NCBI GenBank assembly: GCA_020430775.1
Contig: JAGQJE010000227.1
Span: 1 to 48,188 of the forward strand
Source of the DNA: Myxococcales bacterium
GTDB taxonomy: Bacteria > Myxococcota_A > Polyangia > Polyangiales > Houyiibacteriaceae
Direction: 5' to 3'
Length of the DNA stretch: 48,188 nucleotides
Positions within the stretch are counted from its first letter, which is position 1. Each line of letters starts with the position of its first letter. The position numbers and the translations under genes are program-made. The notes below the pieces were generated by a model that was not told the origin of the DNA, did not search any database, and worked only from the letters and a program-made list of their open reading frames with translations. Below are positions 26,188 to 34,338 of this stretch, one piece after another.

Positions 26188-27204
26188 CTACGCCTGGATC
26201 GCTTTGACGACCGCTTCCCAGTACTCGGACTCGCCGACGGTCTCGACGACGAAGACCGCCTCGGCGGCGGCGCGGTCCGGCCGGAACCCCTGCGCTTCGA
26301 GGCGGCCTGCGATGTGCTCGCCCACCGCGACGCGGGTCGACAGCTCCGCGCGCGCGAGGACGAGGCTGCCCTGCTCCGCCCACTTGAGCGCCCAGAGCTG
26401 ATCGGCGAGCCAGTCGTTCCACACCTCGCGCGAAGTGCTCGACGTCGGCGCGCGGCCCTCGGCGCGGTCGAAGGCGTCCGCCCAGGGGCGCGCAGGCTCG
26501 CGGGGGCGGTCGCCGCGCACGAGCTGCAGCACCGTGTCACCAAACCACGCGGCCGCGTGCCCGAAGCGCGTCCCGTCGCGCGCGCTGATCAGCTCGTCGG
26601 CCTGCGCCTCCCACGACGTCCGCCGCAGCGCCGGGAACGCGCCCTCGCCGATGACGCGCGCGGGCGGCTCGCCGGCCGCGAGCCGTCCCAGCAGCTCACG
26701 CTCGACGGGCTCCCACGCGGAGAACGCGACACGCTTGCGCGGGCGCAGCCGGATCTCGTCGATGTGCCGGTCGGCGCGGACCCTGCCCGGCGCGGAGCAA
26801 AGCGAGCCCTCCGCCGCGCTCGCATCGAGCGGCGGCCGGTCCCCGAGGGTGCGGCACGGGCAGCGGTGCTCGGTGGTGATACGTCCCCCGCTCGGCGTCG
26901 CGACGAGCCCGAGCGGAAAACGACGGCAGCCGTCGGGCTTCGCCTCGGGCCCATGCTCGGCGTGCAGCGCGCAACGCCGGTCCGCCATCAGAAAGACGCA
27001 GCCTCCGTCCGCGGCCGTCCGGAGCATGTGGTCCTCGAAGAGCTCGCTGTACGGGGCCGCGCCGGAATCGATGCGGCGGATGGCCGTGACCTCACGTCGC
27101 GTGAGCGGCCCGAGCCCGTGGATGTCCGTGCAGCACAGGCCGTCGCCGAAGCAGGCATAACGAGCGCCGGGGCGAACGAGGAGCGGCCTTGTCTTGGGAG
27201 CCAT
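26188..27204 (-). CDS. YkgJ-type cysteine-cluster protein
   Basis: 338 residues from ATG 27202-27204. The N-terminal half has the spaced cysteines of the YkgJ (zinc- or iron-chelating) family: CFGDGLCC near residues 20-27, then CVFL, RCALH and KPDGCRRFPLG, and later CPC. That pattern is thought to bind a metal or Fe-S cluster. The C-terminal ~150 residues, beginning near RKRVAFSAWEPVERELL, are helical and without cysteines. There is no signal peptide. It is divergent from the 27278 gene (73 bases between starts). Biochemical function unknown; the cluster binding is inferred from the family. Confidence 0.8.
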   Translation of the reverse strand: MAPKTRPLLVRPGARYACFGDGLCCTDIHGLGPLTRREVTAIRRIDSGAAPYSELFEDHMLRTAADGGCVFLMADRRCALHAEHGPEAKPDGCRRFPLGLVATPSGGRITTEHRCPCRTLGDRPPLDASAAEGSLCSAPGRVRADRHIDEIRLRPRKRVAFSAWEPVERELLGRLAAGEPPARVIGEGAFPALRRTSWEAQADELISARDGTRFGHAAAWFGDTVLQLVRGDRPREPARPWADAFDRAEGRAPTSSTSREVWNDWLADQLWALKWAEQGSLVLARAELSTRVAVGEHIAGRLEAQGFRPDRAAAEAVFVVETVGESEYWEAVVKAIQA

Positions 27205-27277
27205 CGGCCGTCGTTCTACCAGATCGCCGGCAGCACGGAGCGTGATCGATCGGCGTGCGTCATATATCCTTGGCTCG

Positions 27278-27859
27278 ATGCCGCCCGGCCCGTCACCGCT
27301 GCTCGGATACAACACCAACGTCCGCCACGCCGGTGCGCTCTATCACATCCAGACGGAAGACTCCGGCATCCAGCGCCCGCACATCATCACCCACCTCTTC
27401 GCGGACGGTGGGCGCATCGTCGCGTCGATGAAGCAGTCGTACGCCGCGTTGCTCGGCGAGGCGGACCTCCACGACCGCGTCAAGGCGCTGATGCAGGAGC
27501 AGCACAAGGCGATGTTCGTCGCGCTCCGCGACGGGGCCTACGACGACGAGGAGGGGCAGGTCCTCACGCAGCCGGGCGAATCGACCGAGGGCGCGGCGGT
27601 GGTCGGCGGACAAGCGAACGGGCGCCCCGGCGGCATCGACGCGATCGCGCTCGAGCTCGCGGCGGCGCGGCTCGCGAGCCAAAGCGCCGCGCGGCGCTTC
27701 TTGACGGCGCAGAGCGCGACGCACGCGCGCGCGCCGGTGCCTTCGAGCCTGCGCCCGAAGTCGGTGCGCTCGGTGTTCGCGGGCGACGTCCTGACCCAGC
27801 GCTCGCTCGACGAGGTGATCCTGCGATACCTCGCCGAAGACCTGGACGCCGCCGAGTGA
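27278..27859 (+). CDS. Conserved Myxococcota hypothetical protein
   Basis: 193 residues from ATG 27278. The N-terminal ~90 residues form a recognisable conserved block (GYNTNVRHAGALYHIQTED, RPHIITHLFADGGRIVASMKQSY) ending in a helical EQHKAMFVALRDG. I have the impression this block is common in myxobacterial genomes, often with a C-terminal low-complexity part as here (about 100-170). The very C-terminus has SLDEVILRYLAEDL, a short helix that may be a docking motif. No signal peptide or catalytic motif. Role unknown. Confidence 0.8.
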   Translation: MPPGPSPLLGYNTNVRHAGALYHIQTEDSGIQRPHIITHLFADGGRIVASMKQSYAALLGEADLHDRVKALMQEQHKAMFVALRDGAYDDEEGQVLTQPGESTEGAAVVGGQANGRPGGIDAIALELAAARLASQSAARRFLTAQSATHARAPVPSSLRPKSVRSVFAGDVLTQRSLDEVILRYLAEDLDAAE

Positions 27860-27951
27860 GCTGCCTCGCGTGCGAGCCCGATTCACCGCGCGACGACGGC
27901 GCGTGGCGCGCTTGCCTGCACCCCGATTCCCGACCACGCTCCCGAACGCCC

Positions 27952-28275
27952 ATGCCGGACGCACGCACCTCGTTCACGACGGTCATCCCGGAGAAGATCC
28001 GCGCCTCGCCTGAGCGAGCCCGCGCGGTCGGCGGGGTGGTCCTCTTCAAGATATCGGGGGAGCGCGGCGGCGTCTGGACCGTCAACCTCAAGGACGACCT
28101 GGGCGTCGCCGAGGGCGACCAGGGCCGCGCCGACTGCACGATCGAGCTGCCGAACGAGGTGTGGGAGTCGATGACGGCCGACCCACGCGGCGCGATGAAC
28201 TTCTACTTCAGCGGCCGCGTCCGCGTGCTCGGAAACGCGGTGTTGGCAAGCAAGCTCCAGGGCATCCTCGGCTGA
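27952..28275 (+). CDS. SCP2 sterol-carrier/lipid-binding domain protein
   Basis: 107 residues from ATG 27952. VVLFKISGERGGVWTVNLKDD, ADCTIELPNEVWESMTADP and the terminal MNFYFSGRVRVLGN...LASKLQGIL match a single SCP2 domain, a fold with a hydrophobic tunnel for acyl-CoA or sterols. The first ~20 residues are less conserved. It lies 108 bases before an AMACR-type gene and may belong to the same lipid-metabolism group; both would act on acyl chains in the cytoplasm. No Shine-Dalgarno is obvious. Confidence 0.88.
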   Translation: MPDARTSFTTVIPEKIRASPERARAVGGVVLFKISGERGGVWTVNLKDDLGVAEGDQGRADCTIELPNEVWESMTADPRGAMNFYFSGRVRVLGNAVLASKLQGILG

Positions 28276-28383
28276 TTACCGCGCGCGATCCGCGGTCGAC
28301 GGGCTCGGACCGACCGGCTCGACGTTGCGCGGCGCCCGGCGGATGAGCGACGCTCCGCGCCTACCACGGACCCTAGGAGACAC

Positions 28384-29538
28384 ATGACTGAAGCCAGCTC
28401 ACTCGATGGGATCCGCGTCCTCGACCTGACGCGGCTGCTGCCCGGCCCCTTCGCCTCGATGGTGCTGTCGGACCTCGGCGCTCAGGTCGACAAGGTCGAA
28501 GACCCGCGCGGCGGAGACTACCTCCGCGTCACGCCGCCGCTGGCGGGCGACGGGATGAGCCACCTCCACCACTGGCTGAACCGCGGCAAGCGGAGCGTCG
28601 AGCTCGACCTCAAGACGCCGGCGGGCGTCGAGACGCTCAAGCGGATGGTGCCGCACTACGACGTGCTCCTCGAGGGCAACCGCCCTGGGGTGATGGACCG
28701 CCTCGGGCTCGGCTACGAGACCCTGCGCGCGCTGCACCCGGGGCTCATCTACTGCGCGCTCACGGGCTACGGCCAGGACGGGCCGCTCGCGAACCGCGCC
28801 GGGCACGACCTCAACTACCTAGCGCGCTGCGGTGCGCTCGGGCTGTTCGGCCCCGAGGACCAGGCCCCCGCGCTGCCCGGGGTGCAGATCGCCGACGTCG
28901 GCGGCGGGCTCTACGCGGTCATCGGCGTCCTCGCCGCGCTCGCTGCGAGGGCGCGGTCGGGCGAGGGCCGCCTCGTCGACGTCTCGCTCTCGGAGAGCGC
29001 GCTGACCTTCGGCACGTTCGGGTTTGCGTCGCGGATCGGGGGCTTCTCGCCGCCGCGCGGGGCGGACATGCTCATGGGCGGCATCGCGCCGTACGGGACC
29101 TACCTCACCAGCGACGGTGGCGCCGTGTCGCTCGGCTCCCTCGAGCCGAAGTTCTGGAAGGCGTTCTGCGAGGGCGTCGGCATCGAGCCCGACAACCTGG
29201 CGCTCTTCCCCGGCAAGCACCAGTCGGAGTGGAAAGAGCGGCTGCGCGGGATCTTCGCGAGCCGCACGCGCGCCGAGTGGGCCGAGCTCGCGGAGCGACT
29301 CGACTGCTGCCTCGAGGTGGTCGTCGAGCCGGCCGACGCGCTCGAAGACCCCCACCTCCGCGCGCGCGGCGTCTGGAGCACCGTGCAGACGGACGACGGC
29401 GGGACCGTGACGATGGGCAAGACGCCGGTCGCCCCCGCCGCGACCGGGCGCGCGCCGAGGCAAGGCGAGCACACCAGCGACATCCTGCGCGAGGCGGGGC
29501 TGAGCGACGACGAGATCACCGCGCTGCGGGGGCGCTGA
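28384..29538 (+). CDS. CaiB/BaiF family CoA transferase, alpha-methylacyl-CoA racemase type
   Basis: 384 residues from ATG 28384, with AGGAG four bases upstream. The N-terminus SLDGIRVLDLTRLLPGPFASMVLSDLGAQVDKVEDP is the class III CoA-transferase opening. RAGHDLNYLA contains H141 and IADVGGG contains D172; this pair corresponds to the His/Asp acid-base dyad of M. tuberculosis alpha-methylacyl-CoA racemase, so epimerisation of 2-methylacyl-CoA is more likely than CoA transfer. Such racemases prepare branched or sterol side chains for beta-oxidation, which fits the FadI/FadJ and SCP2 genes in the window. Confidence 0.9.
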   Translation: MTEASSLDGIRVLDLTRLLPGPFASMVLSDLGAQVDKVEDPRGGDYLRVTPPLAGDGMSHLHHWLNRGKRSVELDLKTPAGVETLKRMVPHYDVLLEGNRPGVMDRLGLGYETLRALHPGLIYCALTGYGQDGPLANRAGHDLNYLARCGALGLFGPEDQAPALPGVQIADVGGGLYAVIGVLAALAARARSGEGRLVDVSLSESALTFGTFGFASRIGGFSPPRGADMLMGGIAPYGTYLTSDGGAVSLGSLEPKFWKAFCEGVGIEPDNLALFPGKHQSEWKERLRGIFASRTRAEWAELAERLDCCLEVVVEPADALEDPHLRARGVWSTVQTDDGGTVTMGKTPVAPAATGRAPRQGEHTSDILREAGLSDDEITALRGR

Positions 29539-29540
29539 CA

Positions 29541-29562
29541 GGCGGCGTGCCCGCGCGCCGCC
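29541..29562 (+). terminator. GC-rich hairpin after the AMACR-type gene
   Basis: GGCGGCG (29541-29547) and CGCCGCC (29556-29562) form a perfect 7-bp stem with an 8-base loop, starting two bases after the stop. There is no T tract. It lies between convergent genes and may end transcription or protect the 3' end. Confidence 0.35.
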
Positions 29563-29587
29563 ATCCCGGCGGGGCCGGGCGGGGCGG

Positions 29588-30118
29588 CTAGCCCATGAGG
29601 CGCTCGGCGATCCAGCCGATGGCGATCAGCGGCAGGACGACCCCGGCGGCGACTAGGAGGACCGCCGCGCCGAGGATTAGGTAGTCGACCACGCGCGCGC
29701 GCGGCCGCACGCCGGCCCGCTGCTGCGCGCGGTGGCGCTCGAGGAGGTCGAGGTTCATCCGGTTCGAGTGCCAGACGAAATCGAACGCGTCACCGAGCAC
29801 GGGCACCAGGCCGACGACCACGTCGATGGCCACGTTCAAGAGCATGCGGCCGAGGACCGCGACCGGCGCCCTCGCGCGGACGGCGGCGAAAAGCACCGCG
29901 AGCGACGCGACCCCGCTCACCGCGTCCCCGGCGCCGGGGAGGAGCATCCCGAGGATCGGGTCGAGCCCGAAGCGAAGGCGCGTCCCGGGCACCCCGACGC
30001 CGTCGTCGAGCCATCGGACGAGACGCTCGAGCGCCGTCACGCGACCGTCGGCCGCGGCCGCGTCCTGGCGAGCCGGCTGCGCGACGGGCGCGCGCGCCGC
30101 GATGTCGTCACCGCGCAC
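29588..30118 (-). CDS. DUF4112 membrane protein
   Basis: 176 residues; GTG at 30116-30118, though a later start before the conserved block is possible. After about 30 polar residues comes ERLVRWLDDGVGVPGTRLRFGLDPILGMLLPGAGD, then a membrane segment, VVGLVPVLGDAFDFVWHSNRMNLDLLERH, and a final hydrophobic helix. This is the DUF4112 pattern (GxDPhhGhhPhhGD and PhhGDhhDhhhxxNxxN). The family is of unknown function and probably sits in the inner membrane with its Asp and Asn residues near the surface. Convergent with the AMACR-type gene. Confidence 0.85.
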   Translation of the reverse strand: MRGDDIAARAPVAQPARQDAAAADGRVTALERLVRWLDDGVGVPGTRLRFGLDPILGMLLPGAGDAVSGVASLAVLFAAVRARAPVAVLGRMLLNVAIDVVVGLVPVLGDAFDFVWHSNRMNLDLLERHRAQQRAGVRPRARVVDYLILGAAVLLVAAGVVLPLIAIGWIAERLMG

Positions 30119-30168
30119 TGCCTCAGAACATAGCAGCCTACGCGGACCCCCGCCGTCGATGACCGCCG

Positions 30169-30242
30169 CTTCCGAGGGTAGACGCGCTCGCGGTGAGGGG
30201 CGCAGCCAGCTCTTCCGAGAGTAGATGCGCTCGCGGCGAAGG
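30169..30242. repeat. Two imperfect 30-bp direct repeats, 43-bp period
   Basis: CTTCCGAGGGTAGACGCGCT at 30169 recurs as CTTCCGAGAGTAGATGCGCT at 30212. The similarity extends to about 30 bases with four differences, three of them transitions. They lie in the 230-base gap between DUF4112 and the next lipoprotein gene, where no coding frame is convincing. Confidence 0.6.
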
Positions 30243-30348
30243 CCGGACGTTCGCGAAGGGGGCGCGGGCAGGGATCAGGTGCCGCGCCCCCTGACCAATT
30301 GCGGCGGAGGCCTCGTCCGAGCGGTCTGTCGGCGCCGAACGGCCGGCG

Positions 30349-30726
30349 TCAGAAGTCGGTCGAACCGGTCTGGCAGGGGCCGAACGAGAACGTGACGGAG
30401 TCTTCGTTGCCGTCGGGATCGCGGACCGTCGCGCGGCCCGTGTACTGCGCTCGCTGTGGGCACCGCACGGTGGTCACCGCGCCCGTCAGGCTGGCGCAGC
30501 TCGACACGTTCCCCGAGTAGCTCAGCATCGCGGCGGCGGTGTCGGCGTCGGTCGCGGTCACCGTGACCATCATGTCCGAGGGAACGGACATCTCGCACGC
30601 TCCCACCGGCTGCCACGAGACACGGGTTATGACCGGGGCTTCCGTGCCAGACGTGGCTCCCGACCCGTCGTCGCCGCAGCCGGCCATGACGGCCACACAG
30701 AGCCCGAGCGCAATCGCGTGCTTCAT
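30349..30726 (-). CDS. Small lipoprotein
   Basis: 125 residues from ATG 30724-30726, preceded by GGGAGG. The signal peptide ends in the lipobox VMAGC (Cys about residue 17), followed by GDDGSG; an Asp at +3 leaves sorting unclear by the enterobacterial rule. The mature part has a beta-sandwich-like body (TRVSWQPVGACEMSVP, VTVTATDADT, RATVRDPDGNEDSVTFSF) with cysteines near the ends of strands that may form disulfides. An Ig-like or cadherin-like fold is plausible. No known family is recognised. Confidence 0.78.
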   Translation of the reverse strand: MKHAIALGLCVAVMAGCGDDGSGATSGTEAPVITRVSWQPVGACEMSVPSDMMVTVTATDADTAAAMLSYSGNVSSCASLTGAVTTVRCPQRAQYTGRATVRDPDGNEDSVTFSFGPCQTGSTDF

Positions 30727-30822
30727 CGCCTCCCCCACAAGTTCGGCGCAGCCAGGCCAACGATCGAGCGCCCGCTGCGCATCACGTCGCCAGGACAACA
30801 CGCGCGCGACGACTTGTCGAGC

Positions 30823-31392
30823 CTAAGGCGCCGCGAGCGCTGCGTCGGCCGTCGTGTCGACCGGACAGGCGTCCGCCAGCGCGGGTCCTTCGATGACGAC
30901 GCTCCGCTCGGCCTGCACCGTGCGCCCGGCGGCGTCGCTCAGCGTCACCTCGACCTGCGTCCGCTGCCCGACGAAACACTGCGGCGCACTGAGCACGGTC
31001 AGGATGCCGAGCGCCTCGTACGAACCGGGGTCCCCGAGCGGCATCAGGTCGATGATCAGCGCGAGGCTCTGACGTGGCCGTCCACCGGCGACCGGGTGGA
31101 CGACGACGGTCACGTGCGCGCGCGCCGGCACGACGTGCCGCGCCCTCAGCGCCAGCAGGATGTGGTAACCACCCTGCGGGCCCTCGGTGAGCGACACCCG
31201 ATCGCCGTCCGAGAGCGGCGAGAAGGCCGCCCCGCCCGTGCCGAGCTCCAGCTCGGCGTCGGGCGCGCCGTCCCCGCACCCACACGCGATGATGGTCAGC
31301 GCGAGGCCGAGCGAGAGACACGCCCGCCGCGCGCCTCCGCGCAGGCGGCGCCGCCATCGGGGGGGCGTCGGTGACGTGTCGGGGGTGTACAT
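30823..31392 (-). CDS. Lipoprotein with beta-rich domain
   Basis: 189 residues from ATG 31390-31392. An unusually long basic n-region (PPRWRRRLRGGARR) precedes the hydrophobic stretch and the lipobox IIACGCG (Cys about residue 37). The mature part contains FSPLSDGDRVSLTEGPQGGYHILLALRARH, which resembles a cell-surface beta-sandwich protein, and ends in an acidic/Ala-rich tail. It follows a second lipoprotein gene on the same strand, separated by about 97 bases, so they may be co-transcribed. Function unknown. Confidence 0.72.
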   Translation of the reverse strand: MYTPDTSPTPPRWRRRLRGGARRACLSLGLALTIIACGCGDGAPDAELELGTGGAAFSPLSDGDRVSLTEGPQGGYHILLALRARHVVPARAHVTVVVHPVAGGRPRQSLALIIDLMPLGDPGSYEALGILTVLSAPQCFVGQRTQVEVTLSDAAGRTVQAERSVVIEGPALADACPVDTTADAALAAP

Positions 31393-31519
31393 GGACTGGT
31401 CGCGCGCGGGAAGCGCCGCCGAGGCGACGCGCCGCCACGCTACCGCCGGGGCGGTCGGCTCGCCAGCGTGCGGCGTGACGGGTCGCCGGCGCGCTCAGAT
31501 GCGCTACCCTCGTGGCGAC

Positions 31520-32140
31520 ATGCTCCGTAGGTCCCGCAAATCCCGCCCGCTCCTCCCACGCACGCGCGCCGTGCATCGCTGGCTGGCGGCGGCGATCGCG
31601 GCGGCCGCGCTCTGCGTGACGCCGCGCGTCGTGCGCGCCGACGACGCGACCGCCCCGCCGCCGAGCGTCGAGACGCTGCGGGTGCTGCTCTCGAGCTACG
31701 ACAGCCCGCCGAAGCGCGCGGTCTGGGAGCGCTACGGGCCGGCCGCGCTCGCGCCGCTCATCGCGCTGTACGACACGCCCGGCGAGCCGCTCTTCATCCA
31801 GCTTCGCGTCGTCGGCGCGGTCGCGAACTACCCGACGCCGGCGACGCGCACCTTCCTGCTGGCCGTGGCGCGCCAGAAGTCGCAGCCGAGCCTCTTGGTC
31901 GAGCGCGCCGTGCGTTCGCTCGGCAGAGCGTTCGGCGAGAAGGCGGTCGACGACGTCGCCGCGTTCCTGTCGCACCCCGCGGTGCACGTCCGCGCGAGCG
32001 CGATCACGGCGCTCGCCGACATCGGCGGCCCGAAGGCGCGGACCGCGCTGCAGACGCGGATGCCGAAGGACCGCGACCTCTACATCGAGCGCCTGCTCGC
32101 GCGCTCGCTCGCGACCATGGCGAAGCAAGCGCGCGAGTAA
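31520..32140 (+). CDS. Exported HEAT-repeat protein
   Basis: 206 residues from ATG 31520; an ATG at 31499 would add seven residues. A Sec signal peptide (basic n-region, then WLAAAIAAAALCV) is probably cut after VVRA|DDA. The mature protein is alpha-helical with HEAT/Armadillo-like repeats: PAALAPLIALYDTPGEP..., SLLVERAVRSLGRAF and HPAVHVRASAITALADIGGP. HEAT proteins act as scaffolds; the partner here is unknown. Convergent with the kinase gene. Confidence 0.78.
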   Translation: MLRRSRKSRPLLPRTRAVHRWLAAAIAAAALCVTPRVVRADDATAPPPSVETLRVLLSSYDSPPKRAVWERYGPAALAPLIALYDTPGEPLFIQLRVVGAVANYPTPATRTFLLAVARQKSQPSLLVERAVRSLGRAFGEKAVDDVAAFLSHPAVHVRASAITALADIGGPKARTALQTRMPKDRDLYIERLLARSLATMAKQARE

Positions 32141-32174
32141 CCCTCGCCCGCGCGGCGCGGACACCACCCCGCCG

Positions 32175-33560
32175 CTATCCGCCCTGGATCAGGTAGGGGC
32201 ACGCCTCGCGGAGCAAGCCGACGAGGCGCTCCTTCAGGTGGCTGCCCTTGTGCACGAAGTGGTGGATGCCGAGGTGGTGCAGCAGCTCGCGGTCGGGCCG
32301 CTGCGCGCCGGCGCTGACCGCGATGAGCGTCGCGTCGGGGCAGAGGCGCTCGCCGCGCATGTGCATCCCGAGCTCGATGCCGTTCATGCGTGGCAGGTGC
32401 AGGTCGAGCAGGACGACATCGGCCGGCCGCTCCCGCAGCGCCGCCAGCGCCTCTTCGCCGGTGGCCGCCACCTCGACGTCGACGTCCCCGAACGCCTGGC
32501 GCACGTAGAACGCCAGCACCCGCGCGATGTCCTCGTGGTCTTCGACGACGAGCACATAGGGCCGCTGGTCGCCGTCGCGCCGCGTCCGGCGCGGGCGGAG
32601 CCTCGCCTCCTGCATGGCGCGTAGCTGCCAGGCGACGGCCTCGGTGTCCTGCGGGCGGTCGCTCGGGTCGATGGCGAGCATCTGATGGACGAGGTCCGCG
32701 AGCTGCGCCGGCGTCTCCGGCCGGACGCTCACCGCGGGGATCGGACCGGCGCCCGCCTGGCCGACGATCGCCTCGGTCATCGTGCGTCCCGGGTAGGGTC
32801 GCTGCCCGGTGAGCATCTCGTACGCGATGACGCCGAGCCCGTAGATGTCGACGAGGTGCCCCTTGCCGGGCGCGGTCGTGTTCGACAGCGCCTCGGGCGC
32901 CATGTAGGGCGGGGAGCCGGCCGCGGTCTCCTGCGAGGCGACATAGAACTCCGGCAACACGAGCCCGAAGTCCATCAGCACGACGCGGCCGTCCGCCGTC
33001 AGCATGATGTTGTCCGGCTTGACGTCGCGGTGGGCGAGCCCGGCGCGGTGCACGACGGCGAGCCCCTCGGCGATGGCGCGCACTACGGTCAGCACCTCGT
33101 CGAGGCTGAACGAGCCGCCGCCGCGCAGTCGCTGGTCGAGGTGGTCGACGAGATCGACCCCGAAGATGCGCTCCATGACGATGAACTCGACGCCGCTGTG
33201 CTGGCCCATCGTGTGGACCGACACGAGGCTCGGGTGTCGGAACGCGGCCAGCGCGCGCGCCTCGTGTCGGAGCGAGGGCAGGCTCGGGTTCGGCCACATG
33301 GTCTTGAGCGCCACGCGCCGCTCGAGGTCGTGGTCGAACGCCTCGAAGACCTGCCCCATGCCGCCCTTACCGAGCAGGCTCCGCACCTCGTATACGCCCG
33401 CGACCCGCTCACCGATGGGGAAGATGAGCGCCTCGCGCGCGTCCGCGATGAGGTCGTCCGCGCGCGCGGCCGGTCGAGTGGGCGGGGGTGAGGAGGGCAT
33501 CGGGGTTGGAGCATACGTCGGTTGCGGGCGCATCGACAGGGGCGAGCGGTGGCGAGACAT
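32175..33560 (-). CDS. Hybrid Ser/Thr protein kinase with C-terminal receiver domain
   Basis: 461 residues if translation starts at ATG 33558-33560; the frame also has starts at 33629, 33533 and 33500, none with a good Shine-Dalgarno. The N-terminal ~45 residues are Pro-rich. The Hanks-type kinase domain has the Gly loop GKGGMGQV (64-71), ATP Lys (ALKT, 86), HRDVKPDN (177-184), DFG (197-199), APE and a DIYGLG helix. A basic linker leads to a CheY-like receiver (about 335-455) with EDHED, the phospho-acceptor Asp in LLDLHLP (about 386), and a conserved Lys near 438 (VHKGS). Such fusion would let a histidine kinase control, or be integrated with, Ser/Thr phosphorylation. No membrane segment is present. 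Confidence 0.9.
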   Translation of the reverse strand: MSRHRSPLSMRPQPTYAPTPMPSSPPPTRPAARADDLIADAREALIFPIGERVAGVYEVRSLLGKGGMGQVFEAFDHDLERRVALKTMWPNPSLPSLRHEARALAAFRHPSLVSVHTMGQHSGVEFIVMERIFGVDLVDHLDQRLRGGGSFSLDEVLTVVRAIAEGLAVVHRAGLAHRDVKPDNIMLTADGRVVLMDFGLVLPEFYVASQETAAGSPPYMAPEALSNTTAPGKGHLVDIYGLGVIAYEMLTGQRPYPGRTMTEAIVGQAGAGPIPAVSVRPETPAQLADLVHQMLAIDPSDRPQDTEAVAWQLRAMQEARLRPRRTRRDGDQRPYVLVVEDHEDIARVLAFYVRQAFGDVDVEVAATGEEALAALRERPADVVLLDLHLPRMNGIELGMHMRGERLCPDATLIAVSAGAQRPDRELLHHLGIHHFVHKGSHLKERLVGLLREACPYLIQGG

Positions 33561-33674
33561 AGGCTGGCGCTGGGTGACGACGGAGCGGCCTCCGACGCGG
33601 CAGGGCACGGACAGGGCGCGCGACGCCACACCTTCCGCGGGTTACGCGGGCGGCCGTCTGCTAAGAGGCGCGTC

Positions 33675-34286
33675 ATGGACGCGAAGGAAAGCGCACGGTC
33701 ACGCCTGCTGACGGCGCTCGTCACGCACGCCTACCAGTACAGCGACGAGCCCGTCTTCAAGCTGGTGTCCGGCGCGCTGAGCCACGAGTACCTCGACTGC
33801 AAGATGGCGCTCAGCCAACCGGCGGCGATGGTGGCGCTCGGGGAGGTCGTGCACGCGGCGCTCTTGCCCGGCGTCGTCGCCGTCGGCGGCCTCACGATGG
33901 GCTCGGACCCCATCGCGAACGCGACCTGCCAGCACAGCGCTGGGACGGACCAACCGGTGCGGTGGTTCAGCGTCCGCAAGGACGCGAAGGCGCACGGCCG
34001 CAAGAAGCGCATCGAGGGGGACGTGAGCCCCGGCCAGCGCGTCGCAGTGGTGGACGACGTCGTGACCGCCGGCGGATCGGTCCTGCAGGCGGTGCAGGCC
34101 TGCACGGAGTTCGGGCTCGAGGTAGCGCAGGTGATCGTGCTCGTGGACCGCGAGCAGGACGAGGGCATGCGGCGCGTGCGCGAGGGCGCGGGGGGCGCGC
34201 CCGTCACGGCCGTCTTCACGAAGTCCGAGATCCGCGCCGCGTGGGCTCGGCGCCGCGACGCCGGCGACCCGAAGCGAAGGGCGTAA
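33675..34286 (+). CDS. pyrE: Orotate phosphoribosyltransferase-like protein
   Basis: 203 residues from ATG 33675. The type I phosphoribosyltransferase PRPP motif is VAVVDDVVTAGGS. The upstream catalytic loop RKDAKAHGRKKRIEG and the orotate-site motif FKLVSGALSHEYLDC resemble PyrE, and GGLTMGSDPIA matches its substrate loop. It would make orotidine 5'-monophosphate from orotate and PRPP in pyrimidine synthesis. It is divergent from the kinase gene (114 bases between starts). Related but functionally different PRTases are possible, since some PyrE-specific positions differ by eye. Confidence 0.85.
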   Translation: MDAKESARSRLLTALVTHAYQYSDEPVFKLVSGALSHEYLDCKMALSQPAAMVALGEVVHAALLPGVVAVGGLTMGSDPIANATCQHSAGTDQPVRWFSVRKDAKAHGRKKRIEGDVSPGQRVAVVDDVVTAGGSVLQAVQACTEFGLEVAQVIVLVDREQDEGMRRVREGAGGAPVTAVFTKSEIRAAWARRRDAGDPKRRA

Positions 34287-34338
34287 GCGGCCCGGACCCC
34301 GCCGGGGCAGGGGCGGCGCAGGGGCGACCGGGCGGCGG

